Numbered from the stretch's first letter, positions 42,200 through 54,500 are shown. The stretch is DNA of 64,000 nucleotides from Kappaphycus alvarezii (GCA_002205965.3 NADL03000492.1:434001-498000); one strand, 5' to 3'. The notes: generated by a model from the letters alone, not told the origin. Made by a program: numbers and translations.

Positions 42200-43310
42200 A
42201 CGTGCCCAGTCAGCATCGGAGTAAACTTCCATGAGAACCTTTCAAGATCCCTTCTCAATCACAATGCCAAATTGCTTTGATCCTATCAAGTAGCGAATAA
42301 GATACTCCACGCATTCTAATGGCTAGGACCAGGTGACAAATTGAAATTTTCCAAGTAGTGATAAGGCAGTCGCTATATCTGGTCTGGTCCTCGTGGCCAA
42401 GTACAATAGAGATCCAAAGATTTCCCTGCAGGGAGTTCGTTCCATTGCATATTTTTCCTTTTCGAGGAGAGGCCTACGGGGCTCATACTACACATGTCCC
42501 ATGGAGAGTGGCGACGTTTTCGTTTTAGCTGTCGTCAACCCGGCAAGTTCGATGACACATTTAACGTAGACGCATTGTGATAGTGATAGAAACGAGCCGT
42601 GATCTTGAATGATTACCCCAAGAAAGAACGATAGCGCTCTGAGGTCAGTTACTTCAAATGATTTAGCCAACTCGGTATTCACATACGTATTGATCGAATA
42701 ATCGCCAAATAATGCCATATCATGAACATAACATTACAGAATGACAATTTGTGCGCTTTTTCAAAGAATGAAAACACATTTATGTATTTGGAGTTCTATA
42801 AATGCAATTTATTTTAGACAACTCCTGAGTTTCTTATACCAAAGTTTAGGGGCTTTTTGTAGCCTGTAAATACTCTTGAGCAAGCGGACTTCCATCCTCT
42901 CCCTTAGTATCTGCAATGTTTGGGATTCTGATCCTCACTGGGGTGTCTTCTGGGAGATCTGCATAGTGGAAAGTTCCTTTAACATCTAGTTGTTGACGGG
43001 ACCACCCAAACGCTGCAGAGAGAACAAGAAGCAGCCGAACCATTTCCATACAAAAAAAAATGCATAAAATGCTGATGATCCAGTTCCATTTGTTCGCTGC
43101 AAGCTTCGTCTTGCATCTAGTCTTGTTTTGAATCGTGCCGGTATCCCTTTCGAGTTCTTTTTTACTCGGAGAATAAGCGAAGAGGGTAATGACTTCTCAC
43201 CGGGTGGTGGATTCTCAGGAGTGGTCAACCAGGTGTTGCTGCTTTCCAGGAGCTCAAGCTCCTCCATGATTGACCTTTTCCAGAAATCACTCTCTTCGCT
43301 TGAGAGAGCT
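42200..43310 (-). pseudogene. Copia reverse transcriptase, decayed
   Basis: SNTWLTTPENPPPGEKSLPS, then RFKTRLDARRSLQ, QLDVKGTFHYADLPEDTPVR (palm Asp in DVKG). At 42719-42730 the YVDD box reads Y-V-H-D, with a stop just before it. KSFEVTDLRALSFFLGVII follows. Several frame changes. Confidence 0.75.
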
Positions 43311-43824
43311 TCCTTAACCTTTGGGTCGTCTACTGTGGTTATTGATTTTGGGATGGCAGAGGCTTTGCCACGAGCTACCATCTCCCCCCCTTCGGTGCCA
43401 GAGCTGTGGCCTGAGCTCACACGAATGTGTTCCAAACTGTCGTGAAATTATTCCAAGGGAAGGGAGAATTCTGCTCAAAATTAAACTTTTTTTCATCATT
43501 TGAATAATCAATTTCGACAATATTCCATTGTTCCTTGTCTAGGAGGGGTTTATCGGGAGTGGTATCCTCAGTTGTTAGCTCCTCAAGCTCCGGAAAATCA
43601 TCTTCATAAAAGTTAACATGCTTCGTTCTGATTATTTTTGTTGGCCCTACTATGAATTATACGCCGCCTTTGTCATGCCCGATATTGATGCCGGTAGAGG
43701 TTAGTGCTGCAAACTCGTTTGATTTGACTTTCTTACCAAGATCGTGTAGGCAGCCTATTTTGCACCCAAAAACATGAACATGCTTGAAAGCTGGAGGCTT
43801 TGTTCCGAATAAAGCTTCGTATGG

Positions 43825-44436
43825 TTAAACCCCCGTTTTGCTGTGCGGAGTTGCATTCTTATAGTCCACAGCATGTTTAACCGCATATGACCTGTACTGT
43901 AATGGTACGTCCGAGGCCGAAAGAGATGCACTTGACGCGTTGCTATTGACACCTTGAGTTCTGTCCACTAGTCCTTTTGATGGAGGAGTATAGCTAGAGG
44001 TTAGATCTATTTCAATACTACATATTTTTAACTCGTTTTGCCCCTTGGCAAACTCCTTACCACCGTCTGAGTGAAGAGAGTTAACATTGCACTCTACTTG
44101 GCGCTCGAACCACTTTGTAAATTCCAGTAGGATTGGAGATGCATCAGACTTGCGAATAGTAGGCTTTGCAAAGATGTATCGTGTCGCTTCATAAACGATT
44201 CTGACGAGATATTTCTCGTCGTGTGGTGAAACTTGCTTGATTTTTCCGACAACATCTATGTGTATATGGCCTGTTTTATCAGCCTTTGTAATGCTCCCTG
44301 TGTGGGACTTCCGGAACTTACCAGATACACAAGGTTTGCACAAAGGACGACTTGACGCTCTCAGCAACTCCCCGTTCTTGAGCATTTTCCGGATTAAGTC
44401 TACAGAACCTTGATGACTAAAGCGGCGATGCCACAC
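43825..44436 (-). pseudogene. Copia integrase
   Basis: MWHRRFSHQGSVDLIRKM with CKPCVSGKFRKSHTG (HHCC finger), GHIHIDVVGKI (Asp), NSLHSDGGKEFAKGQ (Asp), SSYTPPSKGLVDRTQG where the catalytic Glu of 'NGxxER' is Asp, and YAVKHAVDYKNATPHSKTG. A 203-aa open frame, the best kept part of this element. Confidence 0.85.
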
Positions 44437-44793
44437 TTCACATTGCTTGAATCTAGCCTCGATGTGGACAGCAGAGGCACTTCACATGCACTCTTACTGG
44501 ACAGGCTGTCAGAGGCAGTATCTTCCCCGTTCACTGTTGACGTTTCACTTTCAGAGTCTGATTTGTGTCTAGAACCAGCCTCATGTTTCGATAAATCAAT
44601 GCCTTCCTCGTTTTCAGATGAATGATTGAAGTAGTCATCGGTTCTATAAAATCTGGAAGATGAAGTCAGCAGCCTCCAACATATCTGATTCAGTTGAACT
44701 TAACTCGTGTGTCTCTATTGATTTGATTACAGCTCTCAGTTCAAACTGCTCATCATTTGTTGTATAACCCATTGGGTCTTGTGATTTTTCCAT

Positions 44794-45225
44794 TTAGTGT
44801 AGTCCATCAGTATTGATACTCGCCCCTCTCAGTGGCTTGTAGTTTTTTATCATATCCAATAAAAGCGCACGCTCAGGTAAAAACACAGTGCAAACTCGAG
44901 CAGGAGCAAGTGCTTGTATAGATAGCAAGTCCATAGCCAAGTCTTTCGAGAAAAGCGCATTGCTTAACGACACGTCGGTTTCAGTACTCTGAGTAGACCA
45001 CGTAACCACACGTGTTCCAGTATGTGTCTCCTCAATCTCCGAGTTGTCTCCCAGAGCGATTTTAACGTCACATTTTTTCCTTTCTGAAAGCTTTTCAAGC
45101 TCGTTGACCATGTGAGTTGTAGTACCAGAGTCGAACATCATGCTCAAGTGCTGCTCCATCGACGCGTTGTTTGCAAGTGCAGTGTAAGCCCGTTGCTCTT
45201 TGTCCTTCTGGGCCCATTTCTCCAT
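44794..45225 (-). pseudogene. Copia protease
   Basis: LSMMFDSGTTTHMVNEL carries the D-S-G active site, followed by VKIALGDNSEIEETHTGT and SNALFSKDLAMDLLSIQAL. It is preceded by a CCHC knuckle in another frame (CEICKKKGHSIFKC, near 45350). Confidence 0.75.
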
Positions 45226-45418
45226 TTTATCACTGGAACGGTCATCATCGTCACGCTCATCATCTTCCTTTGATTGGTGCTTTTTCTTATCAAATCTGAG
45301 ATGTAGCTTATTGTCCGGGTTGTTCGCATTCCGGAAGCACTTGAATATAGAATGTCCCTTCTTCTTGCATATTTCACAGTTAAAGGAAATTCTACCTGCA
45401 TTTGCCGCAGCTGCAATC

Positions 45419-46144
45419 TCACGATTTCGGAGCTTCTAGTTTTATGTCTCTGTACTCTTCTAACAGGTAGCTTAAGACAACCTCCCAATCAGCCTTGTCA
45501 TCCGCCAAGGTCTTGATTGCTGCAATGACTGCTTGCAGTTCGGGTGCCTCGATTGAGGGGAGAAAAAGCATGATCCTCACTTCTTTAGGAAGAAAAGTTT
45601 CCACGTTTGCAAGATCATCTATCCGTCTTGCTATTTTATCGATATACAGGCCAATATCCTCATTGACAGAAGTAAAATTAGTTAACACAAGGTCTGACAT
45701 TGTTGTAATTTTTGTGGCGGTCGATCTTGAATTATACCGCTCGTCCAACTCACCAACAGTCTTGAATGGATTTCCAAAGCATGGAAGCACAATTCTCAGT
45801 ACCCTTTTTGTCAGTGACCTTAAAATTAGGTTGGAAGCATTCTTGCAATTCAGTTGAAACTTCTTGTACTCAGCAATTACTTCCTCGTGAGGGTTGTTCT
45901 CTTCCATAATGGCTTGAGCGATTTCTTTCGCATCCCAGAAAGCATCAATCCGAACTCTCCACAACTTTTAGTCCCAATTCTCATCCAACGGAGGTAAGCT
46001 GTTTTTTCGTCGTCCCTGCGCATTTCGATTTGTTGCACGGGAAAAATGAGAATGATTTTGTTGATCAATTAAGGAGATGAGCACGCAGGAGTAAAGCAAA
46101 TCTTTTTTGGAGAAGAGGCAGGGCTCGCAATACTCTGGGCCCAT
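45419..46144 (-). pseudogene. Copia gag starting in the primer site
   Basis: The ATG at 46144-46142 lies inside the primer-binding site and opens MGPEYCEPCLFSKKDLLYS. The same frame continues to the capsid part (RVRIDAFWDAKEIAQAIM, LTKRVLRIVLPCFGN, YIDKIARRIDDLANVETFL) with only one in-frame stop, near 45965. This shared frame supports initiation in the primer site. Confidence 0.7.
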
Positions 46145-46148
46145 AACC
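46135..46148 (-). other. Primer-binding site for half initiator tRNA-Met
   Basis: The minus strand reads GGTTATGGGCCCAG, perfectly complementary to the anticodon arm of initiator tRNA-Met and identical to the site of Drosophila copia as I recall it. It directly follows the 5' LTR. Confidence 0.88.
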
Positions 46149-46406
46149 TTACAGGAGGTATAGTTTTGTGGTCATGCAGTAGTCTGTTGTGTTTGCTTTG
46201 ATCTGGTGGTTCTGGTAGATAAGTACTGTAGCAAATGCAGAATGTACTCTCCTTCCTTCATAATTCTAATTGTACTCTCCAAATTAAATAAGCTCTCTTG
46301 ATTATGGTGCAGATAATCAGTAAATTATTTGACTCACTTTGATGATTAAGTATTAGGGAAAGGATTTCCTGTCAAACCTTAATGCAAAATTATCTTACAT
46401 GTCACA
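46149..46406 (-). repeat. 5' LTR of 41-46 kb copia
   Basis: 258 bp, collinear with 41489-41746. Confidence 0.92.
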
Positions 46407-46913
46407 TCCCGACACAAATGCGGATAATGCCGAAGAGATCTACCGTGTTGACATCGGTGGAAAGCAATGGCTCAGCACGGTGTAAAGCCTCAAATTTAGA
46501 TCTTATTTGGTGGCGAAAGTGGCCTTGGCTGTGTAGAAATAGATCTAGAATCGATTGTTGATGGCTAAGGTCGAGTGTGGCCCCAGTTACGAGCAGCTGA
46601 GCCGAGAGTGGTACTTTGCAGTGTGAGGTACTAAATGAAACTGCGAAGCTGTTCTGTTGATTCTGAAGTGCATTTACGGTGCGTGGTGAACTGCTAGGAA
46701 AATTGATGAGAACTCGGGTATAAAATTAAAGCGATTTTCTTTGTCGAAGGGCGTTCGGTTGGTGGTAGATCGATATGCTTGTCTCCAAACCAGGGATTGT
46801 GTCGGAATTTGGTACTGGTCATCTTCCAAACTGAAGTGACCCTGGACGATATGGTGGTAGATGTGAAGATGACTAGAGCCGGGACCCAAATTTTTGCCCG
46901 CTTGTCGTGTCAA
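46407..46913 (-). pseudogene. Hypothetical gene fragment flanking copia
   Basis: MTRQAGKNLGPGSSHLHIYH leads a 79-codon frame; beyond a stop near 46674 the reading continues (ASQFHLVPHTAKYHSRL, LRLYTVLSHCFPPMSTR) with further stops. The pattern resembles 40.8-41.2 kb. Function unknown. Confidence 0.3.
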
Positions 46914-47154
46914 CCAAAATATTGGTAGTGATTGATTTTTAGTAGCCTAAAAGTTGCGTTGACGGCAGTGCAATTGACTTCAACTGTTTCTGCAGCCTGG
47001 TAGAGTCGCAATGCACCTCAGCTGCCATTTTCGTGCTCGTAGAACTCCTCAAAAATTCCCTGTTCCGGCGACATACAGCGCGACCCACGGGAAAGTAGGT
47101 CTGTAGATAGTCTTTCTCAGCGAACAGACATAGTAACGACCATAATCAGTAATT

Positions 47155-47480
47155 TTGGTACTTTTACCCCCCTGTCCTTTACTGCCTTTACTGCTGCATT
47201 TCCGCGCCCAATCCCAAGCACCAAGATCGCCACAGGCGTCCCCTTTCTCATTTCATTTCAATTCGCCTCCGCTGTCCACCCACCCCCGATCGACCACATT
47301 CGCGCGCCCCTCCTCTCCACCAAAACACCTGCCCTTCAATTCTTATCACTAGCCAGAAATCAATCTCCCACGACCCATACCCCGTCAACACCCAACCTAC
47401 CCCTTCTAATACAACACACTTCTCCTCCCCCTCAAGGAACCAATAATATCCCCCCCTTCAACACTCAAGCCCTATGTTTC
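47155..47480 (+). other. C/T-rich leader-like sequence
   Basis: A strongly pyrimidine-rich stretch with a 65-codon Pro/Ser frame (MVLLPPCPLLPLLLHFRAQ…). It looks more like a promoter/leader than a protein. It ends at the minus-strand integrase of the 47.5-49.5 kb element. Confidence 0.35.
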
Positions 47481-47499
47481 ACTCACGGCTCACAGCTTT

Positions 47500-48257
47500 T
47501 TTGGAAATCTCTAGAAGTAGCCCCTTTCTGATATGGAGGTACATTCGATGAACCTTTCGATAGATACGCCGTAGCGGAGCATGAATTCGTTCCCCTATAC
47601 CGAGAGAGTTATGGGCTTTAACACCGGACATTCTAAGTTTGATTCCACATCCATTCAAGATGTCTTTCCATCTGAGAGAGCTAAATACTGATCCTGCGTC
47701 GGTCCGAATCTTATTAGGGAATCCAGAGTACTTTAGACACCAGGCCTCAAGAAAAGCAAGCCAGATTCCTTCAACACTCTGATTTTATCCTGAGCTCGCG
47801 GTCTAAGAAAACGGCGCTTGGAAAATGAGTGGCTGTGTCGATAACATGAAGCACTGGATGATTGTTGATAAACATTAAATCTAGAGATAGTTCGTCACCA
47901 AAAACCAGTTCATCTGTATCTTGAATGGATACCTTGAAGCGAATGGGAGTAGGACAGACGTTGACATGTATCGCAATGTCGCGAAATTTTCGAGGATTTG
48001 TTTCGTATTAGCATCACACTCTTCCGGTCGGGCCTTTTGAGAAGATTCAATAATTTTTCAGTGGAAGGGTGATGGAAACCTCGATGAAGTTTAGTCAGCT
48101 CGCTATGGGTAAAGTTGATGACACTTTGGTTCCATAGAAGGTAAGCATGACCATTTTTGCGAACAACAGGCATCTTCCATTGCAGGACTGGATTACACAT
48201 AGTTTTCCACGTTGTTGAAATAACCTGTATCCTGTCAAGTGTGTCAAGTCCAAGCAA
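47500..48257 (-). pseudogene. Integrase of the 47.5-49.5 kb element
   Basis: LTKLHRGFHHPSTEKLLNLL and SRHCDTCQRLSYS (HHCC finger), then in the next frame ELSLDLMFINNHPVLHVIDT (Asp), and near 47600 SGVKAHNSLGIGERIHAPLR with the Glu region, closely matching the 34.2 kb integrase block. Breaks at about 47790 and 47950. Confidence 0.78.
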
Positions 48258-48337
48258 GAATGGTATATCTGAATTGACGACATCAAACTGGAAAGATATA
48301 GGAGATGTGCCCAGATGAATAAGAATACCAATCGAGC

Positions 48338-48691
48338 CTATAGCACGCTGAACGTTTTGTCCAAACCTGTAAGGTTTCTGCTTTTCTTCATCTTGAATTT
48401 ATTGCCCATGAATCTACAATAGGCACGGGCTTGCTGAAGAACAATGACTGTTCTCTGTGCACCAGAGTCAATACATGCCCCTTGCCATTCCGTTTGCCCT
48501 TTCAGGCTCAATTTTCTGTGGAAGGCAACCGTTTCTGCATCGGTCAAGAAAAAATCATGAGGCAGTAAGTGTTTTTGATGAAATTGGATACGTCGACTGA
48601 ATGTTGAACTTACATCTGCTCTAGATGGAGTGCTTCTCGTCTGGAGAGCAGTACTGAATGAAAATTTCTGGATATACTCCAGAGTGATCAT
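48338..48691 (-). pseudogene. Protease of the 47.5-49.5 kb element
   Basis: A 117-aa frame. TEWQGACIDSGAQRTVIVLQ is the protease active site (DSGA) and QARAYCRFMGNKFKMKKS the following strand, matching GAKKTVIGKSQAKAY at 35.3 kb. Catalytic Asp is present. A frameshift at about 48335 leads into the linker before integrase. Confidence 0.8.
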
Positions 48692-48882
48692 CTTGAGGCA
48701 CCCCTTTCAAAGGTTCCGGCTGATAGAAAAACGGAGTCTATAGGATGTAAAGGGGGGTTTCGGAACAAATTCAAGAAGTTCTAAGCGGAGTCGCTCGTTC
48801 TTGACGTGCTTCTTGGTGAATATATGGCGATCGGCGTCAGGCTTGTTGTGGATGCTGATATTGCACAATTCGCAGTGGAAAA

Positions 48883-49500
48883 TCATCGGGTTTTCAAGTT
48901 TCTAGACCTTGTAAATGTGGTCCTTACCTTTCTTGTGGACGCTGAGCTGCAGGTGAGATGAAAAATTGCGGTCGCGATGCTCGCAATGGGCTTGAGACTT
49001 GTTTTGCCCTTCTTCTTCTTCCTGATTCGGTCGTTCGCTACGCGGTAGATGAGGTGCGAAAGCCCTTCTTCTATCAGCTTCAGCTGACGAGAGCTAGAAG
49101 CACGGGAGCGCGGAGCTGCGGGCGTCGCGGCAGGGACGAGGAGCCTTGGGACTCGGAACGGTTGGCGTGGGGGAGGAGGAGGAGAGGCAGTGGAGCAAGG
49201 CGGTTGGGGGGGAAGCGGAGTAGAAGAAGAGGAAGCCACGGGGACAGGTCGACCGGAAGGGAGGGGGACAGTGTCGAAATTTATTACCGGTGTTGCTGGG
49301 GCGGAGAGGAGATTGTCACTGGGCGTTGCTGTAGGGGATAAAGAACGTTCTCCCAGTACTTCCTCCGCGGCGATCACTGCTTCGTGGTCGATGAGAGCAG
49401 GTGCAGCGTTCTGTTCCTCTTCAGAGTCAAGCTCTGAACCGAAGACGTCCTGCAGGTGTTTACGTAGCTTACGCAGCGTAAACAATATGTAGACACCCAA
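48883..49500 (-). pseudogene. C2H2-finger ORF adjoining retroelement protease
   Basis: MGVYILFTLRKLRKHLQDVF, an acidic part, then a Pro/Ser-rich middle and a basic stretch RIRKKKKGKT. In the next frame two U1-type fingers follow: HCEHRDRNFSSHLQLSVHKK (second Cys of the pair changed to Arg) and FHCELCNISIHNKPDADRH with KKH, reaching about 48800. A stop lies between them. Gag should be here; instead a finger protein adjoins the protease. It could be a gag replacement or an unrelated gene fused by deletion. Confidence 0.55.
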
Positions 49501-52439
49501 TGGTCAGTATGTTAGATACCTTTTGTTTATCTTCCATTAAAGCTAATGTTAATGCTAGGTGATCAAAGCAAGCTAGAGCTTAAAACAAAAAGTCACAAAG
49601 GAGTAAAGCAATGAAGCAACACAACCAGCGAGCCAAATAGATTGTACAATCCAGACCCAAGCACAGCCAGACACAGAATAGCCATAGCGAGTAGACGCGG
49701 GTAGGAGTAGAACCTCGATCAGGCGCAGTGCAAGTGCATACCCACAGAACCAGGCGACAACCGTGGAACCGGACCAACTTAGCAGACCAAAAACATCACT
49801 CCAGACAGTATAGAGGAAGCAGACATGCACTAATAATGGACAGACCAGAGACTAAGCTGCAGATACCAAGACCAAAAGCAGAAGCAAGACCAAAAAACGA
49901 TACTAGTACCAAGGCCAAAACTAAACTACACCAGTTACAACAGACCAACCCCCAACACCAAACAACAGAGAAGAAGCAAGAGTTTCCAAAACTGCAATAG
50001 GGAGGCAATAGGATTCGGAAGGTAATAGGATTCAAGGTAGCAGAGCGGGGAGGGCGAAAGTTTAATTCCGGAATGTGGTTTCGCCCCCTTTTCTTCAAGC
50101 AGGGGCGGGGGCGGATTGAGTACCGACTACAAGAGCTATACCGAGCTCTATTGATGAGAGGGCACGCTATCTACGTGCCTACGGTGATGATCATCAGCTT
50201 ACGGCTGATGTTGGGGATTTTCTGTTAGGTGTCTGAGTTTTGTTGTTGATGATGTTGGTGGTGGTGGTGGTGCAGAGGGAAAGTGCGGTACTGACACCTC
50301 TTTAAACTGTGGAGTTCTTGATCAAAGGTGCTCAGTTGATTTGTATACCGTGAACCCACTGACGGCACACAGTGTGCCAACTGACAGCATAGAGTACAAC
50401 AGAAATAACTAAATAACTAACAATTTGAGCTATGGCCGCATGATTCTTTGTCAACAGCTACCGCAACTACTGTAGAAAGCATAATATCTTTCACTTCCGG
50501 TCTGGGGAAGCTACTGTAACTCTACTGTACGTCTAGAATTCTAACAACTGCACGTGGTTGTTTCACTACGGTACTTTTTCTTTTGCCAGTTGGCTAATCT
50601 GTATGGTATTCAAACCGTTTATCACTTCTTCCGCTCGCGGTAGCTGATTACTGTTCTTTTTGTTGGTTCTTTTGGTCTGTGCCGTCGCTTTTTGGACGTG
50701 GGACCATGTGATCGTCACAGTATCGGTTTTATTAGGCGGCTGATATTTCACTGACTTCCTGACCAAGGCTTGCTTGGATCCTGGTGTTGCCTGGAGTTTA
50801 TTCTAGCTTTTTGGAGCAAAAGTCGACAACTGCTCGTAGTCTGTTGATATTAGAGGGTTGAAGCTCTTAAAGCCCGGCACAATAGGATGTATAATTATTC
50901 AGGGAGAAACCAAAGCGTCCTTTCTTGTGAACTGTTGCTTGTAATAAAGTCGAAAGAAAGAAGAAATTCACAAGACAACTGTTCTTTATGTCTAAGCCAC
51001 GGCCCATCAGACTTCTTCCTCAGGAGGAGACTGCACTTCGCTTCGCTGAAGTCATTAAAAAATAATAAGTTTACTGCCAATAGTAATACTTCGTGCGGCT
51101 CTGGGTGGCTTACTTCTTCTTTGGTCTATTACGGTTCTGAGTTTTGGGGCCATCCTTTTTTATCTCAAGGGAAGTTCGGTTACCGGATTGCATATATTTA
51201 TTGGGAATAATCGAACAAGATTATTCTTAGGCTTTCTTTTACGGTTTGTTTGGAGAGAATCGCGGCAAAACTCATGTAACATTAGTACAGGGTGGAGGCT
51301 TTGTAAGATAAGTCCGGTTTATATACTGAACAGATTGATATACACATTGCACTGGTCTCACGGTTTTTGTTCAAGTTGGCTGGCTGCTTTCTGCTTTACT
51401 CCATTTTCGCTTTGACCTGTCTTAAGTACAGGTTAGAACTGCAGGTTTACTTCTGACTGCTAACGCTACCTCAGCCATCCATATCCAGATTTTCATCTAT
51501 TCCTCTAAGTGTATCACACACCTGAGAATGGTGTTCGTCCATAATGTTTCGTACTTCATTGTAGGAAATCACGCTGTGAATAAAAATCGTGATTCAGAAA
51601 ATACGCCATGAAATGCAATCAGTTACTCAATCTCTGCTTACAATTGCCATTGACAAGTCTTGGTCAACCGGGCCTTCCACTATACAACAATCCACCACTG
51701 GGCCTATATAAAGTCAGACTGCTGAAAGGACTCCCTTTCGGGAGTGGTGACGATTACGCGCCAGAAGTCAGTATCCGAAATGTCCGTCAGTATGGCACTG
51801 ACCGTTCGGGTTCGGAGTACCCTTTTAAATTTTTTTCAGGACAAAGGATTTGATTTTCAGGTTGGGAGTTAAGGATTTAATTAAGGAATTGTGAATACAT
51901 CTCCGAACTTGGTAGAGGGTAGCGACTAAACCTCTGCCTTTGAGCTCGGTTCAAGCGAAGTTAAGATGTCTTTAAGACGACAATGGAGATCCATGACAGG
52001 CACTGAGTCTCCGCATAGCATGTGAGCCATCACTGAAAAAGAGTTTCATCCCTCAAGATTACTCAGAACTAAATGGTTTATTACATTCCTGAGTTCATTG
52101 AATGCTGATCTGGAACGTGTAAAACTCATGGAGACGATTGCGGAGTAGTTTGCTTCTGCAATTTTACTTTCCAGAGAGATCTACGATCTGCTATCCGTCT
52201 GGGTGTAACGCAGGAACTTTATCAAATCGAAAATTGCACATCTCCAACAGAACTCTTCTCGTCGTATAATTCCAATACCCGCTTACGATATATATGATGA
52301 TACTGAAGGCCGTAATTCTGTTGCTAAGAGTGCTCAACTCATTGATACGACAGGGCGCGCGTTGAGGTCTGATTTTCGGAACTAGGGAAAATTCGCGGTC
52401 GTGACATTTGATTCCGTGAGGAGTGGGACCAGCAATGGA
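49501..52439. other. Long stretch without recognisable genes
   Basis: 49.5-50.1 kb is purine-rich on the plus strand with short frames on both strands. A Lys/Thr-rich minus frame lies at 50566-50766 and short plus frames at 50.89-51.41 kb; none has a motif. A (GGT)n run lies near 50255-50272. 51.9-52.4 kb may hold the eroded 5' part of the element at 52.4-54.5 kb. Confidence 0.35.
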
Positions 52440-52725
52440 AGTATTGGAAGCACGCTGGCTCACGTCATAGGCATGAGGCTCAATAATTCTGGAACAAAGT
52501 TTTCTGGCGACCTTGGCGAGTACAAGATTCATTTTTTGGACCAATACTCCTAGCTGGTCAGGAATTATGGAAAAAGCACCCGATGGAATATTAAATGTGT
52601 ACACAACATATTTTCCAAATACGCAAAAAGATTCTGTCTTCTCAAGGTGGGGAAATTTTCACATACATTACAAAAGGCAGCGCATGTGATTAACGGCGGG
52701 TGCAACACAGTTATATGACAGACTT
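52440..52725 (+). pseudogene. Gag of a plus-strand relative of the 32-37 kb element
   Basis: NSGTKFSGDLGEYKIHFLDQ, stop, then NIKCVHNIFSKYAKRFCLLK. It aligns block by block with FPGSLAECWNELLAEYKYAC and KVKHIHHLLTLNAKRFYITN of the 36.4 kb gag. The in-frame stop at about 52551 and missing flanks mark it as dead. Confidence 0.72.
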
Positions 52726-53529
52726 GCGTTAAATTTTAGTAAAAACTATGCGCGTGTCTGACTATGTAAAGAAAGGACTGGAGTGTTCTCCAGAATTAGT
52801 GAAGTTGTACAGGTTGACTACGAAGCTTTCTCGGAAAGTTACCGCATCCCATCGCTGTGATTAAAACAGAACACAATTTCTTAGCAACGCCATATTCGGA
52901 TACCAATGGTGTCATGAGCCGTTAATTCCATCCGAAACTAATCAATTCACCTTTCAGATGTAGTAAGGCGAGCTTGAGGTTGTGCTGTAGCTAAAAAAGA
53001 GGAGACACTAGCTTTCGTTAGATAAAATGCCATTTGGCGTAGTACTCCGCCATTTTATGAGCATTTGGTTTTCTACTATGTTGGTCATGGTAACTACATG
53101 TACAAAATCAAATGTGTGAGGTCAATACGCCATTGTGCAACCCTATTACGTGGGAAGCCTCCCGCAACTGAAGTAAATTTCAATTTCATGCATGATCAAA
53201 GACTATAAGGAGCCACTGAATTCTTGCAGGGCCGCTGGCAAGAAGCTCATGTACTATACGGGAACTCTCTCGGATAAATACTCAGTACACATGTTTCTGG
53301 CGGAGCTCGGTGGGCAGCTCGATCACACTAGCGACGAAGACTCCAATGATGAGGACTATCCTCATGATTTCAATATCCGCAGTCCGCGCTACGAGCTCAA
53401 TATGACTTTGATAGTTCCAAGGCATCGTCTTTTGTCCTTCCAGAACTTCACACTGAAGTACATTAAGACCCCCATGAAACTTTCGTCCTGATATGTAATT
53501 GGAATAAACCAACAGAGCAGTATGTAGAG

Positions 53530-54500
53530 ATTTTATGTGTAGCCTCGGGGGCAAAGAAGACTATGAATTTTAACCTCAGGCCAGAGCGTACTGCAAGCTC
53601 CTCAATAATAATTGAATCATCGCGTTGAAGGCAAATAAATGGATATTTACTTTTGAGGAGTCTATACATATGTTAATTTTTCATGCATTCATCCGAATCT
53701 CAGTCTCCAATAATTTATTCTTTCCCTTCAACGACTTTGATATGGATTTTGAAGTATCGCTACTTCCGGGCTTTCATATCCTTACCCATAGTAGGCTTAT
53801 CTCTTACTTTGCATATGACTCTGTTTTTTTGAAAGCAGATGGATAGAATCTACCTCGAGTGAGTAGGCGAGGGAACTTCTACTTAGAATTATTCTTCAAT
53901 GCATACTCCACCTCCCTTCAGACTTGGAAGATACACAAAAACTTCTATCATCTACACAAAAACAAAAAGTACGTCATAATGCGCAAAGATGACTCCGAGT
54001 ATGCGCTTCTTGAGCTCATGGCGGACCCTGAATGCAAAAACGCCAATTTTTATGTATACCAAAAGGAGTGTGATACCTCGAACAATTCCAAGATTTCCCT
54101 TGCCAATGTAGAAATAGTTTTCAAATGAAAAGAATTCCTCGACTTGATGAAAATATAGAGGAACACAGTGCTGAATATGATCGACAAGGATACCAAATCA
54201 TGATCGGACTTTTTCCTTAAAATCAATCTCACTAATGGGACATGGGACCAGCTTTTCCGAGAACAGGTTTCCATATATGTCAGTTTCACAGACAATATTG
54301 CAGTATATAAAGTGCGAAAATTCTACTCGTTGGAATCGAAGAACCTCGTCCAAGGAGCTTCTATAAAGGAGCGACCTCTCAGGTCGAAATTAATAATACA
54401 CTCGGAGCATGTTAATGTCACAAATCATTCCGTTGCCGAGTCTGTAACAAGATTATCGCAGAATGCCCACTCATTGAACTCCTTTTCGCTCTGTAGCTAG
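53530..54500 (+). pseudogene. Protease and integrase of the plus-strand relative
   Basis: ASGAKKTMNFN near 53548 matches the protease site GTGAKKTVIG at 35.3 kb, with the catalytic Asp again lost. Further on, FEVSLLPGFHILTHSRLIS fits the linker, and the 89-codon frame at 53859-54128 (TWKIHKNFYHLHKNKKYVI) fits the integrase zinc finger with H-x3-H kept and the cysteines lost. The part to 54500 (GTWDQLFREQVSIYVSF) is a weak core match. Confidence 0.5.

Larger units (their letters stand above)
41489..46406 (-). mobile_element. Decayed copia element with 258-bp LTRs
   Basis: Two 258-bp LTRs (41489-41746, 46149-46406), a primer site at 46135-46148 and a polypurine tract after 41746. The minus strand carries gag, knuckle, protease, integrase, RT and RNase H remnants in copia order. 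The five bases flanking each side differ (CAAAT, TCCCG), so there is no target duplication; the flanks may have rearranged. Numerous stops. Confidence 0.87.

Noticed and set aside
41484-46411. Target-site duplication of the 41-46 kb copia
   Set aside because: CAAAT on the left and TCCCG on the right do not match, whichever way the LTR ends are shifted by one or two bases.
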